DNA from: Pradoshia sp. D12 | GTDB lineage: Bacteria > Bacillota > Bacilli > Bacillales > Pradoshiaceae | DNA length: 64,000 nt | Assembly: GCF_008935075.1 (NCBI RefSeq) | Contig: NZ_CP044545.1 | Coordinates: 895,501 to 959,500, forward strand | Reading direction: 5' to 3' | The notes under the pieces: generated by a model | Database searches by the model: none | Told to the model about the DNA's origin: nothing | Seen by the model: only the letters and a program-made list of their open reading frames with translations | In this document: in pieces, positions 43,467 to 53,010 of the stretch | How positions within the stretch are numbered: the stretch's first letter is position 1 | Layout: every line of letters begins with the position of its first letter | Position numbers and translations under genes: made by a program

Positions 43467-43502
43467 GGTTATTTTGATGGGAGAAATAAGGGGGAAATTA
43501 GT

Positions 43503-45044
43503 ATGTTAAAAAAAGTAATGGCCATTCTGCTGGCGCCGTTTATCTTACTTTCGACAATTCCAGTATCTGCGGAGGAAATAGAGGGAAGAGATTGGCAGGA
43601 TGAGTCCATCTACTTCATCATGGTGGACAGATTTTATAATGGTAATACGAAAAACGATCATAGTGTGGACCTTGATAATCTTAATACATACCAAGGCGGG
43701 GATTTTGCCGGTATTATGCAAAAGTTAGATTATTTGCAGGAAATGGGCTTTACCACTATTGCACTGAATTCAATCGTTGAAAACACAGAATCAGGCTATC
43801 ATGGAGATTGGGCTCTGGATTATAGAAAGATCAATGCGAATTATGGAACATTAAAGGAATTTAAACAGTTAGTGCAAGAAGCTCATAAACGTAATATGAA
43901 AGTGATCGTTGACTTTAATGCGAATCATGTCGGACCTAATCATCCATGGCTTAAGGATTCGGCAAAAGAAGATTGGTTTCATGAAAGAAAAGATGTGACC
44001 TCTGCAAGTAACCAGGAAGGGAAGCAGGCTGGATGGATAGATGGATTACCAGATTTAGCACAGGAAAATCCTGAAGTATCTGCTTACTTGCTGGATGCTG
44101 CGAAGTGGTGGATTACAGAAACCAATATTGACGGCTATCGCTTGAATGATTTGGAGTATGTTTCTGTTGATTTTTGGAGTAATTTCAGTAAAGAAATGAA
44201 ATCGGTTAAAAATGATTTCTTTCTACTTGGTAATGGTACTATAGAAAATACATCTGATTTGGTTGGCCTTCAGGAATCAGGCATTGATGGTGTACTAGAT
44301 AAACAACAAATGGAAGCGTTGAGAGAGGTATTTGCTAAACCGGATCAGAAGATGAATTCATTATTCACTATCTGGAATGAACGAATGCAAACGATGAGTC
44401 AGCCACATCAGTTGGGAGTTATGGTTGATACAGAAGATATACCTAGATTCACTAAGTCAATGCAGGATCATAATCAATTCCCTGGAACGAGATGGGAATT
44501 ACTAATGACCCATATGTATACCATGCCTGGTATCCCAATGGTTTATTACGGATCCGAAATAGCCATGAATGGTAATGAGATACCTGATAATCGCCGTATG
44601 ATGGATTTCAGAACAGATAAGGATTTAATTGAATATATTGGTAAAATAGCTGCACTGCGTAAAGAATATCCTGCTTTAAGGAAAGGAACTCTTGAACTTT
44701 TGAACGAGCAGGATGGAATGGCCGTCTACAAAAGAGAGTATGAAGACCAAATAATGATAGTTGCGATTAATAATAGCTCGAAAACAAAAACCATTCAACT
44801 TGATGCAGCTAATCTTCCAGCAAGTGAAGAGTTACGTGGCAGGCTTAATGCAGATATGGTCAGAAAAAGTAATGATACCTATTCAATTACTTTGGATCGT
44901 GAAACATCAGAAGTCTATTTGGCAGCAGAAAAAAGCGGCGTAAATTATGTATTCATTGCTGTAATCGTTTTAGTTAATATCTTGTTCTTTGGGTTCCTTT
45001 ATTTGGCACGAAGAAAAGGCAAACGGCAAAACAATCATAATTGA
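43503..45044 (+). CDS. Secreted, membrane-anchored GH13 amylase homologue lacking catalytic residues
   Basis: A 513-residue protein with a signal peptide (residues 1-23, ending PVSA), a GH13 barrel and a C-terminal membrane helix (482-502) with a basic tail, so the barrel should face outward. Region I is kept (DFNANH, 137-142). At the nucleophile the sequence is DGYRLN, giving Asn215 in place of Asp. At the acid/base position it is LLGNG, giving Asn244 in place of Glu. In region IV VDTED replaces the usual VDNHD, so His is Glu311 while Asp312 remains. Both nplT and malL in the same locus keep all residues. It may bind maltodextrin at the surface rather than cleave it; that is inference. The frame is intact. 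Confidence 0.85.
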   Translation: MLKKVMAILLAPFILLSTIPVSAEEIEGRDWQDESIYFIMVDRFYNGNTKNDHSVDLDNLNTYQGGDFAGIMQKLDYLQEMGFTTIALNSIVENTESGYHGDWALDYRKINANYGTLKEFKQLVQEAHKRNMKVIVDFNANHVGPNHPWLKDSAKEDWFHERKDVTSASNQEGKQAGWIDGLPDLAQENPEVSAYLLDAAKWWITETNIDGYRLNDLEYVSVDFWSNFSKEMKSVKNDFFLLGNGTIENTSDLVGLQESGIDGVLDKQQMEALREVFAKPDQKMNSLFTIWNERMQTMSQPHQLGVMVDTEDIPRFTKSMQDHNQFPGTRWELLMTHMYTMPGIPMVYYGSEIAMNGNEIPDNRRMMDFRTDKDLIEYIGKIAALRKEYPALRKGTLELLNEQDGMAVYKREYEDQIMIVAINNSSKTKTIQLDAANLPASEELRGRLNADMVRKSNDTYSITLDRETSEVYLAAEKSGVNYVFIAVIVLVNILFFGFLYLARRKGKRQNNHN

Positions 45045-45121
45045 ACGAAAATGGAGGGATGTTATTTCTCTCCTTTTTTTTAATAATAATCATAGACTAG
45101 CATAAGTGAGGATGAAAGTGC

Positions 45122-46801
45122 TTGAATAAGAAATGGTGGAAGGAAGCAGTTTGTTATCAAATATATCCAAAGAGTTTTAAAGATTCCAATGGAGATGGGA
45201 TTGGAGATTTACGAGGGGTAATTAATAAACTTGATTATTTAACCGAACTGGGGATAGATGTTATCTGGATTTGCCCTATTTATCAATCCCCCAATGCGGA
45301 TAATGGTTATGATATCAGTGATTACCAAGCAATCATGGACGAGTTTGGAACGATGAAGGATTTTGACGAATTACTGGAGAAAGTTCATAAACGGGGTATG
45401 AAATTAATAATGGATCTGGTTGTTAACCATACAAGTGATGAGCACCCGTGGTTTTTAGAATCCAAAACATCAGTAGATTCACCTAAAAGAGATTGGTACA
45501 TATGGAATGATGGAAGCCCTAGTGGCCCACCGAATAATTGGGAGAGTATTTTCTCCGGCAGTGCATGGGAATATGATGTGGAAAGTGGGCAATATTATTT
45601 GCATGTATTTGCAACAAAACAGCCTGATTTGAATTGGGAGAACAAGGATATGAGAGAGGCCGTTTATAATATGGTCAATTGGTGGTTAGATAAAGGGATT
45701 GACGGATTCCGTATTGACGCTATTAGCCATATAAAAAAGAAGGCTGGTTTTCCAGATGCAGCAGGATTAGATGATAACGGGATAAAAGGTTTCAAGATGT
45801 ATACGGACCAGGATGGGATTCATGATTTCCTTCAAGAATTAAAGATGAAAACATACTCAAACTATGACATTATGACGGTGGGAGAAGCAAGTGGGGTAAG
45901 AGCCGAAGATGCAGACCCCTGGGTAGAAGAGCAAAAAGGTGCTTTTGATATGGTATTTCAATTCGAGCATTTGAGCCTATGGGAAAAAGAAACTGAAGTT
46001 GATCTCGACCTTGTATCATTAAAAAGAATCCTGTCAAAATGGCAAACTGTATTACATGGTAAAGGCTGGAATGCGTTGTTCATTGAAAATCATGATAAAC
46101 CACGTATTGTATCCGTACTGGGAAATGATCAGGAGTATTGGCAAGAAAGCGCTAAGATGCTAGGAACTATGTATTTCTTCATGCAGGGTACCCCTTTTAT
46201 TTATCAAGGGCAGGAAATTGGCATGACAAATGTAGCCTTTCCTTCTATTAATGATTACGATGATATTAGCATGAAGAATTACTATCAGTTAGAAACTGCC
46301 AAAGGAAGAGACTATCTTGAAATTATGAAGGTAATATGGAAAAACGGACGTGATAATTCCAGAACACCAATGCAATGGGATGATTCGTTAAACGGTGGTT
46401 TTACATTAGGAATACCTTGGATGAAGGTGAATCCAAATTACCAGGAGATTAATGTAAAGCATCAGCGTCAGGATTCCAATTCGATTCTTTCCTTTTATAA
46501 AAAAATGATTCGCTTGCGCAAGCAGTATGATTGTCTTGTTTATGGTGAATATAAGCTTTACCTTGAAGATGATCCTAATGTGTACATGTACTCCAGATTT
46601 ACAGATGAACAAACCGCTTTAGTAATCTGTAATTTCAATAAAGATAGTGAAGCTATTACTTTACCGGTGTTCAATGGGTTGACAGGGGAGCTAATCCTTA
46701 GTAATTATAATAATCATAGTGAAGAAACAGACGAACAGGGTAATATCTATTTATCACCATATGAATCAAGAGTCTATCTCTTCAAACAGATCGCTGAATA
46801 G
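45122..46801 (+). CDS. malL: Alpha-glucosidase / oligo-1,6-glucosidase MalL
   Basis: Cytoplasmic GH13 exo-glucosidase releasing glucose from maltose, isomaltose and short dextrins. The 559-residue protein begins KKWWKEAVCYQIYPKSFKDS, as in oligo-1,6-glucosidases. Catalytic regions are DLVVNH (98-103), GFRIDA with Asp199, TVGEAS with Glu255 and ENHDKPR with Asp325. RTPMQWD is also present. The start is TTG 45122, with a GTGAGGA site about 10 bases upstream. It lies between the anchored amylase homologue and malR, with 3-18 bases to the latter, so it is probably co-transcribed. Confidence 0.92.
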   Translation: MNKKWWKEAVCYQIYPKSFKDSNGDGIGDLRGVINKLDYLTELGIDVIWICPIYQSPNADNGYDISDYQAIMDEFGTMKDFDELLEKVHKRGMKLIMDLVVNHTSDEHPWFLESKTSVDSPKRDWYIWNDGSPSGPPNNWESIFSGSAWEYDVESGQYYLHVFATKQPDLNWENKDMREAVYNMVNWWLDKGIDGFRIDAISHIKKKAGFPDAAGLDDNGIKGFKMYTDQDGIHDFLQELKMKTYSNYDIMTVGEASGVRAEDADPWVEEQKGAFDMVFQFEHLSLWEKETEVDLDLVSLKRILSKWQTVLHGKGWNALFIENHDKPRIVSVLGNDQEYWQESAKMLGTMYFFMQGTPFIYQGQEIGMTNVAFPSINDYDDISMKNYYQLETAKGRDYLEIMKVIWKNGRDNSRTPMQWDDSLNGGFTLGIPWMKVNPNYQEINVKHQRQDSNSILSFYKKMIRLRKQYDCLVYGEYKLYLEDDPNVYMYSRFTDEQTALVICNFNKDSEAITLPVFNGLTGELILSNYNNHSEETDEQGNIYLSPYESRVYLFKQIAE

Positions 46802-46819
46802 GAAATGGGGAACAATCGT

Positions 46820-47839
46820 ATGGCGATAACGATAAAAGACGTAGCGAAATTGGCAAATGTGGCACCTTCGACAGTTTCCAGAGTAATTGCCAACAATCCA
46901 AGAATAAGCGAGAAGACAAAAAGAAAAGTAAGAGAAGCAATGGAAGAACTCGGCTATCATCCAAATTTTATAGCGAGAAGCTTGGCAAACAAGTCAAGTG
47001 AGGTTTTAGGAATCGTTATGCCCAAGTCTGGAGATGGATCTTTTTTAAATCCATTTTTCTCTACGGTTATGAAGGGTTTAAGCCAGGCTGCGCATGAAGA
47101 CTTGTATGGCTTACATATTACTACGGGGATATCGGATGAAGGAATATTTAATGAAGTTGAAAAAATGGTACATGGCGGCAGAGTGGACGGAGTTATTTTG
47201 CTTTACTCTAAAGTTGACGATACCGTATTGAACTATCTATATAAAATAAATTTCCCATTTGTTGTTATTGGAAAACCACCAATGCATGACAGCAGTATTA
47301 CGTATGTGGATAACGATAATTTTCAGGCCGGCAAGGATGTAGCCGATTATTTACTTGCGAACGGGCATAAGGATATCGCCTTTATTGGAGGGAGTGCCCA
47401 TCTGGTCGTCACGATTGAACGGATGAGAGGGTACGAGGAAGCATTGAAGGAAGCTGGAATACCTATTTTAAAAGAATATGCGATTCATGAAGATTTCATG
47501 CTTGAAGGCGGTAAAGAAGCAGTCAAGCAATTAATGAATCTTGAAAAACCTCCTTCAGCATTGATAGTTGCTGATGATTTTATGGCACTTGGTGTACTGA
47601 ACATGCTTGATGAAATGGATATCAGTGTTCCAGAGGATATCTCAGTAGTAAGCTTTAATAATGTCTTAATTTCTCAATTGTCAAAGCCTCCTCTTTCCTC
47701 TGTGGATATCAATATAGAGAAATTGGGGTATCAGGCAGTCAAATTGCTGATTTCCAAAATAAAGAACCCTCAGGGACCAACAATGCGTATGATTATTCCG
47801 CATCAATTCATTATTCGATCATCTGTTACAAAAAAATAA
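46820..47839 (+). CDS. malR: LacI-family maltodextrin regulator MalR
   Basis: A 339-residue LacI/GalR regulator. The DNA-binding HTH is TIKDVAKLANVAPSTVSRVI, with the hinge helix around FIARSLANKSS, followed by a periplasmic-binding-protein-like effector domain. I use ATG 46820, 8 bases after GGGGA; an in-frame ATG at 46805 overlaps that site. Placement at the end of the maltodextrin genes and the LacI-type palindromes upstream of nplT and mdxE suggest that it controls them, probably with maltose or maltodextrin as inducer. Confidence 0.88.
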   Translation: MAITIKDVAKLANVAPSTVSRVIANNPRISEKTKRKVREAMEELGYHPNFIARSLANKSSEVLGIVMPKSGDGSFLNPFFSTVMKGLSQAAHEDLYGLHITTGISDEGIFNEVEKMVHGGRVDGVILLYSKVDDTVLNYLYKINFPFVVIGKPPMHDSSITYVDNDNFQAGKDVADYLLANGHKDIAFIGGSAHLVVTIERMRGYEEALKEAGIPILKEYAIHEDFMLEGGKEAVKQLMNLEKPPSALIVADDFMALGVLNMLDEMDISVPEDISVVSFNNVLISQLSKPPLSSVDINIEKLGYQAVKLLISKIKNPQGPTMRMIIPHQFIIRSSVTKK

Positions 47840-47855
47840 GGTACTTTTATAAAGA

Positions 47856-47894
47856 AACGGTGAAGACATCTTAAAGGTGTCTTCACCGTTTTCT
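47856..47894. terminator. Bidirectional terminator between malR and the SDR gene
   Basis: AACGGTGAAGACA and TGTCTTCACCGTT form a perfect 13-bp stem with a 9-base loop and T/A tails. Confidence 0.92.
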
Positions 47895-47905
47895 ATCTTT
47901 ATCCA

Positions 47906-48772
47906 TTATCCATTAACGACACTGCCGCCATTTACATGCAAGGTTTGTCCAGAAACATAGGACGAGTCATCACTTGCCAGGTAAACATAAGTAGGAGCCA
48001 ATTCATCAGGCTGCCCAATACGGCCAAGCGGTGTATTTTGACCCCAGCTTTCTTCAATTTGCTCAGCAGAGAAGGATGCGGGAATTAACGGTGTCCAAAT
48101 AGGGCCCGGTGCAACGGCATTCACATAGATTCCCTTAGGAGCAACACTATTGGAAAGGGCACGGGTAAAGGATACGATCGCTCCCTTTGTAGATGAGTAA
48201 TCAATTAACAATGGATTACCCTGGTAGGCTGTTACACTGGCAGAATTGATAATCTTGCCGCCCTTCGGAAGATGTTTCATGGCTGCTTTTGCCATATAAA
48301 AATATCCGAATATATTGGTTCGGAATGTGCGTTCCAATTGTTCTGACGTTATGTCAGTAAATTCTTTTTGAACATGCTGTTCTGCAGCGTTATTGACAAG
48401 AATATCGAGTTTACCGAATGTTTCAACGGTCTTTTCTACAGCATTTATGCAAACATCTTCATATCCAACATCGCCTGTGATTAACAGGCATTTTCGGCCT
48501 TCCGCTTCTACAAGCTCTTTTGTTTTTTCGGCATCTTCTTGTTCTCTATCGACATAAAGAATAGCTACATCGGCGCCTTCTTTGGCAAAGTAGACTGCAA
48601 CTGATCGGCCAATTCCGCTGTCACCGCCAGTAATAATAGCCACTTTATCTTTTAATTTCCCACTGCCTTTATAGGAAGAAGTAACGGTAATAGGTTCGGG
48701 ATCCATTTTATACTGCAATCCCGGTTGTACTTCTTGCTCTTGTCCTGGCGCATTATTAAATCTTTCACTCAT
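47906..48772 (-). CDS. SDR family oxidoreductase (copy 1)
   Basis: A 288-residue classical short-chain dehydrogenase/reductase with an N-terminal extension (PGLQYKMDPEPITV) typical of Bacillus general-stress SDRs such as YdaD, YhxC and YhxD. The cofactor motif is TGGDSGIGRS, the NNAAEQH strand follows, and the active site is YSSTKGA (Tyr-x3-Lys) with the catalytic Ser in INSASVTAYQ. I start at ATG 48772, 8 bases after AGGAGGT; the frame is open 22 codons further. The closest relative in the window is the next gene. The substrate is unknown. Confidence 0.88.
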   Translation of the reverse strand: MSERFNNAPGQEQEVQPGLQYKMDPEPITVTSSYKGSGKLKDKVAIITGGDSGIGRSVAVYFAKEGADVAILYVDREQEDAEKTKELVEAEGRKCLLITGDVGYEDVCINAVEKTVETFGKLDILVNNAAEQHVQKEFTDITSEQLERTFRTNIFGYFYMAKAAMKHLPKGGKIINSASVTAYQGNPLLIDYSSTKGAIVSFTRALSNSVAPKGIYVNAVAPGPIWTPLIPASFSAEQIEESWGQNTPLGRIGQPDELAPTYVYLASDDSSYVSGQTLHVNGGSVVNG

Positions 48773-48920
48773 AACTGAATACCTCCTATATTTTTCATCT
48801 ATGTGTATACTTTTCCACTGTTTGTTGAAACAAAACATTTTTCGTCATGAAGGTCGCTGAATAAGATTATATAGTCGGCGTCAAGTGAGGGGCGATAAAC
48901 TATATAGAAAGAAAATCAAA

Positions 48921-48953
48921 AAGGGTAACACCCTCAATTGAGAGTGTTACCCT
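48921..48953 (-). terminator. Terminator of SDR copy 2
   Basis: AGGGTAACAC and GTGTTACCCT form a long stem, with CCTTTTTGATTTT on the minus strand. Confidence 0.85.
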
Positions 48954-48983
48954 GTCTTTGTGTATATGATCTAGAATCGTTAA

Positions 48984-49856
48984 TTACCCATTCACAACAG
49001 AGCCGCCATTGACATGAAGGACCTGTCCGCTGACATAGCTGGAATCATCACTTGCCAAATAAACATAAGTTGGGGCTAATTCGGATGGTTGTCCAGCACG
49101 TCCAAGTGGAACGTTTTTACCAAATTCAGCCACTTTATCAGCCTCGAATGTAGCAGGAATTAATGGTGTCCAAATTGGTCCCGGTGCTACTGCATTCACG
49201 CGGATTCCTTTGCTGGCAATACTATTGGAAAGCGCACGTGTAAAGGATACAATGGCACCTTTCGTTGAAGAATAATCAATCAATTGTGCATTACCTTGAT
49301 AGGCTGTTACAGAAGTTGTATTAATGATGGAGCTTCCTTTAGATAAGTGAGGAAGGACAGCTTTTGTTAAATAGAATTGTGAAAAGATATTGGTTCTAAA
49401 TGTTTTTTCTAATTGTTCATCACTGATATCCAACAGGCTCTCCTGAGGATGCTGTTCAGCTGCGTTATTGACTAAGATATCAATTTTGCCGAATTCACTT
49501 TTAACTTTTTCGGCGACTTCGCGGCAAAAAGCACTGTCACCTATATCTCCAGCCAATAGCATGCATTGTACGCCTTCGTTTTCCACTAAATCTTTTGCTT
49601 TATTCGCATCCTCGTGTTCATTCAAATACACAATCGCAACATTGGCGCCTTCTTTAGCATAATAGTGGGCAACAGATCGGCCAATCCCACTGTCTCCGCC
49701 TGTGATAATCGCTACTTTTCCTTTTAATTTATCGCTGCCTTTATAATTTTCATCGACTTCTTTTGGTTCAGGATGCATTTCGTTTGTTACACCAGGTTGA
49801 GTATCCTGTTCTTGGGCTGGAAATCCATCTTTACCGATTTTTATATCTTCATTCAT
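48984..49856 (-). CDS. SDR family oxidoreductase (copy 2)
   Basis: A 290-residue paralogue of the preceding SDR with the same layout: TGGDSGIGRS cofactor loop, NNAAEQHPQ, INTTSVTAYQ (catalytic Ser replaced in alignment by Thr-Thr-Ser, with Ser still present), YSSTKGA, and the same C terminus SGQVLHVNGGSVVNG. Each copy has its own ribosome binding site and terminator, so they are probably separate transcripts. Tandem duplication followed by divergence is the simplest history. The substrate is unknown. Confidence 0.88.
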   Translation of the reverse strand: MNEDIKIGKDGFPAQEQDTQPGVTNEMHPEPKEVDENYKGSDKLKGKVAIITGGDSGIGRSVAHYYAKEGANVAIVYLNEHEDANKAKDLVENEGVQCMLLAGDIGDSAFCREVAEKVKSEFGKIDILVNNAAEQHPQESLLDISDEQLEKTFRTNIFSQFYLTKAVLPHLSKGSSIINTTSVTAYQGNAQLIDYSSTKGAIVSFTRALSNSIASKGIRVNAVAPGPIWTPLIPATFEADKVAEFGKNVPLGRAGQPSELAPTYVYLASDDSSYVSGQVLHVNGGSVVNG

Positions 49857-50054
49857 TTCACAACATCCTTTCCAATTAATGTTTCCCTATTGTTATTCCT
49901 CATTTATGGAAAAAGAAACATGGAAATAGGATTAAAGTTAAGGATGTTTTATTACTTACAAAAAAAGCACTGGAAAATAAGGTGTATGTAAAAAAATGTG
50001 ATGATTTGCTGATTTTAATGTCGTTTTGTTAATGCTCAAAACAATAGGATCCAA

Positions 50055-50246
50055 GTAGTGATAGTGAAGAAATTCAGGATTTTTTAACCGAATTAAAAAT
50101 AAACCCTTTGAGAAGGTTGGGCTATTAAGGGTAATGCTCACTGGATGGACTGAAAATTTTAAAGCATTAGAGAATAAGAGTTTTATTCCTGGGCTTCAGT
50201 GGGCATCACTGCACAAATAGTTCCCTATATTAAACCTGAAAAATAG
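50055..50246 (+). pseudogene. Possible decayed coding sequence, family unknown
   Basis: Three frames read like protein in turn: DSEEIQDFLTELKINP, then EKVGLLRVMLTGWTENFKAL and ENKSFIPGLQWAS, then ITAQIVPYIKPEK to a stop at about 50246. It would need two shifts to join them. The composition looks coding but I cannot name a family, and the evidence is weak. Confidence 0.3.
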
Positions 50247-50276
50247 AAAAAAGCCATCGTGTAGCCGATGGCTTTT
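50247..50276. terminator. Bidirectional terminator upstream of the yitK 3' end
   Basis: AAAAAGCCATCG and CGATGGCTTTTT form the stem around a short loop, with T tails on both strands. It serves yitK on the minus strand. Confidence 0.85.
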
Positions 50277-50328
50277 TAGATGCAATTCAATATGCCTCTA
50301 TAAGTAGCTCTTCAAACCTATGTAACTA

Positions 50329-50820
50329 CTAGCGGAAGTTTATAAATTGAACTTCGATAGAGAGATCTGCGTCTCGAATGGCTGCAATAACTTGCTGAAG
50401 ATCATCCTTGCTTTTTCCGGTCACACGGATTTGATCGTCCTGTATTTGGGATTTAACTTTGTTACCCACATTTTTAACAATTAAATTAATTTTCTTTGCG
50501 TTGTCTTTGTCTATACCTTGAACCAATTTAGCACGTTGGCGAACTGTGCCGCCTGAAGCGCCTTCCATTTTTCCGTAATCAAGGTTCTTAACGGGAACGC
50601 CCCGTTTAATGAGCTTGCTCATTAAAACATCCTTTAATTGCCCCATTTTGTAATCATCGTCAGAAACAAGCACGAGTTCCTCATTTTCCAGCTTAATATC
50701 ACTTTTGCTACCTTTAAAATCATAACGTGTTTTTACTTCCTTCATTGCCATCGTTACAGCATTTGTTACTTCGGATAAGTCAATTTTTGAAACCACATCA
50801 AATGAGCTTTCTTTAGCCAT
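50329..50820 (-). CDS. yitK: YajQ family protein YitK
   Basis: A 163-residue UPF0234/YajQ protein of two small alpha-beta domains: N-terminal [39 protein letters not shown] and C-terminal [18 protein letters not shown]. Members in other bacteria bind cyclic di-GMP or nucleic acids, but this is not established for Bacillus. Near-full conservation of the family pattern makes the call firm. The name follows B. subtilis YitK. Confidence 0.9.
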   Translation of the reverse strand: MAKESSFDVVSKIDLSEVTNAVTMAMKEVKTRYDFKGSKSDIKLENEELVLVSDDDYKMGQLKDVLMSKLIKRGVPVKNLDYGKMEGASGGTVRQRAKLVQGIDKDNAKKINLIVKNVGNKVKSQIQDDQIRVTGKSKDDLQQVIAAIRDADLSIEVQFINFR

Positions 50821-50947
50821 ACTATCCCTCCGTTTTTTAACTTTATTATAAAAAAAGCACTATATAAGTTCAATTACAAGTAAAAAAGAGGATTTTTTAT
50901 TGAAATCCTCTTTATACACAGTTAATATGTTGAAATGGAGATTTTAC

Positions 50948-51082
50948 TTATAAGTGATCAGTCTTTTTTGAAAAAGATTTTTTTCCGGCTTTTCGGTTTT
51001 TCTCTTCCTGAATATTTTTAATTTCATTTTTAGCTTGGTTATCTCTGGCTTTTTTATCATTATCTGAAGTATGATATCCCAT
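50948..51082 (-). CDS. DUF3941-type small basic protein
   Basis: A 44-residue highly charged protein starting MGYHTSDNDKKARDNQAKN and ending SFSKKTDHL. The start at 51082 follows AAAGGGG by about 9 bases. From memory the ending resembles DUF3941 small proteins of Bacilli. It is too short for most ORF callers. The gene lies between yitS and yitK on the same strand. The function is unknown. Confidence 0.6.
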   Translation of the reverse strand: MGYHTSDNDKKARDNQAKNEIKNIQEEKNRKAGKKSFSKKTDHL

Positions 51083-51169
51083 GTGTGCTTGCCCCTTTGC
51101 AATTTATTTACTACGCATATGTGTAGTATGCTGCAAGTAGGGGAAAATATGTATACATCAGAATGTATT

Positions 51170-52027
51170 TCAGGATAGTTTATTTAAGAAAAATATCGCA
51201 ATGGTACCTGGACCGGCATGAGCGCCAACAGTTGCACCGACTGATGAAATATATACTGATTTTGGTTGGAAATTTTCTTCAATTAATTGCTTGAATTCCA
51301 TAGCTTTTTCGATATCATCGCCATGACTGATTCCAATTATTTGTTTATCTAATTGGTCTCCTCGTTCTTTCATTACATCGATGACGGCTTGCATCAGTTT
51401 TTTGCGGCCGCGGAATTTATCCAGTGGAACCAGTTTGCCATCTTCAACATTTAGCAGTGGCTTGATATTTAATAAACCGCCGAAAAAAGCAGATGTTTTG
51501 GAAATTCGGCCACCTCGAGCCAGGTATTCCAAATTGTCTACCGTAAATAAATGTTCCATATGGGAGGCTGAAAACTGTGCTGTTTCTTTCAGTTCTTCAA
51601 GACTGGCTCCTTTAGCGGCTTTGCGTACGGCTTCCATGACGACTAGGCCATAGCCTAAAGACGCGCATTTACTGTCGACAATTTCTAATTGAAGATCCGG
51701 GTACTCAGCTTTAACTTCGTCTCTCATCATAACAGCTGTTTGATAGGTACCGCTTAATTCGGAAGAAAATGCGACATAAAGTCCGGGTTGTTTATTTTTT
51801 GCCAGCTCTTCGAATTTTTCGTAAAAACTTTGTGGAGACACCTGTGATGTTTTGGGTGCTTTTCCTTCGCGCATGGCATCGTAGACTACTTTTGGTTTGA
51901 TTGTAACTTGATCATCATATTCATTGTCATCAAGATGTACTTTTAATGGAAAAAGAATGATGTTGTTATCCTGGAAGTATTCTAATGGCAAATCGCTTGC
52001 ACTATCAGCCAAAATTTGTACACTCAT
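51170..52027 (-). CDS. yitS: DegV family fatty-acid-binding protein
   Basis: A 285-residue DegV protein: N-terminal ILADSASDLPLEYF (the conserved S-x-S-DL motif), TSQVSPQSFYEKFEEL, YVAFSSELSGTYQTA, YLARGGRIS and the C-terminal VGAHAGPGTIAIFF. DegV (FakB-type) proteins hold a fatty acid for phosphorylation by FakA. No fakA lies nearby. It diverges from yitT, as yitS does in B. subtilis. Confidence 0.88.
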   Translation of the reverse strand: MSVQILADSASDLPLEYFQDNNIILFPLKVHLDDNEYDDQVTIKPKVVYDAMREGKAPKTSQVSPQSFYEKFEELAKNKQPGLYVAFSSELSGTYQTAVMMRDEVKAEYPDLQLEIVDSKCASLGYGLVVMEAVRKAAKGASLEELKETAQFSASHMEHLFTVDNLEYLARGGRISKTSAFFGGLLNIKPLLNVEDGKLVPLDKFRGRKKLMQAVIDVMKERGDQLDKQIIGISHGDDIEKAMEFKQLIEENFQPKSVYISSVGATVGAHAGPGTIAIFFLNKLS

Positions 52028-52162
52028 ATAGACACCTACTTTTTTAAAATTTACTTAGTTTAATTATAAGTCTATTATCTTTTATAGAAAACAAAAATTG
52101 TTCACATATCTATCTATCATGGGGAATTTATTTTCAGTTGTCAACTTAAGGAGGAGCTAAAT

Positions 52163-53005
52163 TTGGTTTGGAATGAAACAAAAAAAATACTGGCTGTTGT
52201 GGTTGGAGCTTTATTAAATGCAATCGCAATGAATTATTTCTTGATACCTGCAAACGTGTTTGCGAGTGGGTTCACGGGTACAGCCCAAATTATATCAGCA
52301 GCATTGGACATGTTTACGAATATTAATTTATCTACAGGTATATTATTACTTGCTCTTAATATTCCGATTGCTATTCTTGCATGGTTTAAGGTTGGAAGGT
52401 CTTTCACAGTGTACAGCTTTTTAGCTGTTGTATTAATGTCATTATTCTTAGAAATATTACCGGTACAATCCTATTCAGATGATATTATCCTAAATGCTGT
52501 TTTCGGCGGTGTAATTGGAGCGGCCGGTGTGGGAATCACACTGCGATTCGGTGCTTCCACTGGTGGTATGGATATCGTGGCAATGATTCTTTCTAGAATC
52601 AATGATAAGCCAATCGGCATTTACTTTTTAATGCTGAATGGAGCTATTGTAGCCATTGCGGGGCTTATGTATTCAGAAGAACAGGCACTTTATACATTAA
52701 TTTCATTATATGTTTCTACGAGAGTAATTGATGCTATTCATACAAGACATATAAAAGTTACAGCTATGATTGTAACAAGACATGCAGATGAATTGAAGCA
52801 GGCGATTCATTCCAAGCTGGTACGCGGAATAACAATGATTCCTGCTGTTGGAGCCTTTACGGGCGAAGATAAAAATATGCTAATGATTGTGATAAGCCGT
52901 TATGAGCTATATGATTTACAGAGTGTTATTCAGGAAGTAGACCCACATGCATTTACAAATATCGTTCAATCTACCGGAGTTATCGGTTCTTTCCGGAAAG
53001 ATTGA
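52163..53005 (+). CDS. yitT: YitT family membrane protein
   Basis: A 280-residue protein with about five membrane helices (first half, DUF161-like: AVVVGALLNAIAMNYFLIPA, FGASTGGMDIVAMIL) and a soluble C-terminal DUF2179 domain (KVTAMIVTRHADELKQAIHS, RGITMIPAVGAFTGEDKNML). The start is TTG 52163, 6-7 bases after AAGGAGGAG. The family function is unknown. A perfect hairpin terminator follows. Confidence 0.9.
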   Translation: MVWNETKKILAVVVGALLNAIAMNYFLIPANVFASGFTGTAQIISAALDMFTNINLSTGILLLALNIPIAILAWFKVGRSFTVYSFLAVVLMSLFLEILPVQSYSDDIILNAVFGGVIGAAGVGITLRFGASTGGMDIVAMILSRINDKPIGIYFLMLNGAIVAIAGLMYSEEQALYTLISLYVSTRVIDAIHTRHIKVTAMIVTRHADELKQAIHSKLVRGITMIPAVGAFTGEDKNMLMIVISRYELYDLQSVIQEVDPHAFTNIVQSTGVIGSFRKD

Positions 53006-53010
53006 CAAGG

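Larger units (their letters stand above)
49857..50328. other. 472-base gap with a possible decayed gene and a terminator
   Basis: Apart from the gene-like remnant at about 50055-50246 and the hairpin at 50247-50276, I see no ORF with a ribosome binding site on either strand. Confidence 0.5.

Noticed and set aside
49956-50141. Minus-strand ORF of 61 codons next to SDR copy 2
   Set aside because: No ribosome binding site and no recognisable motif; the plus strand looks more like decayed coding sequence.
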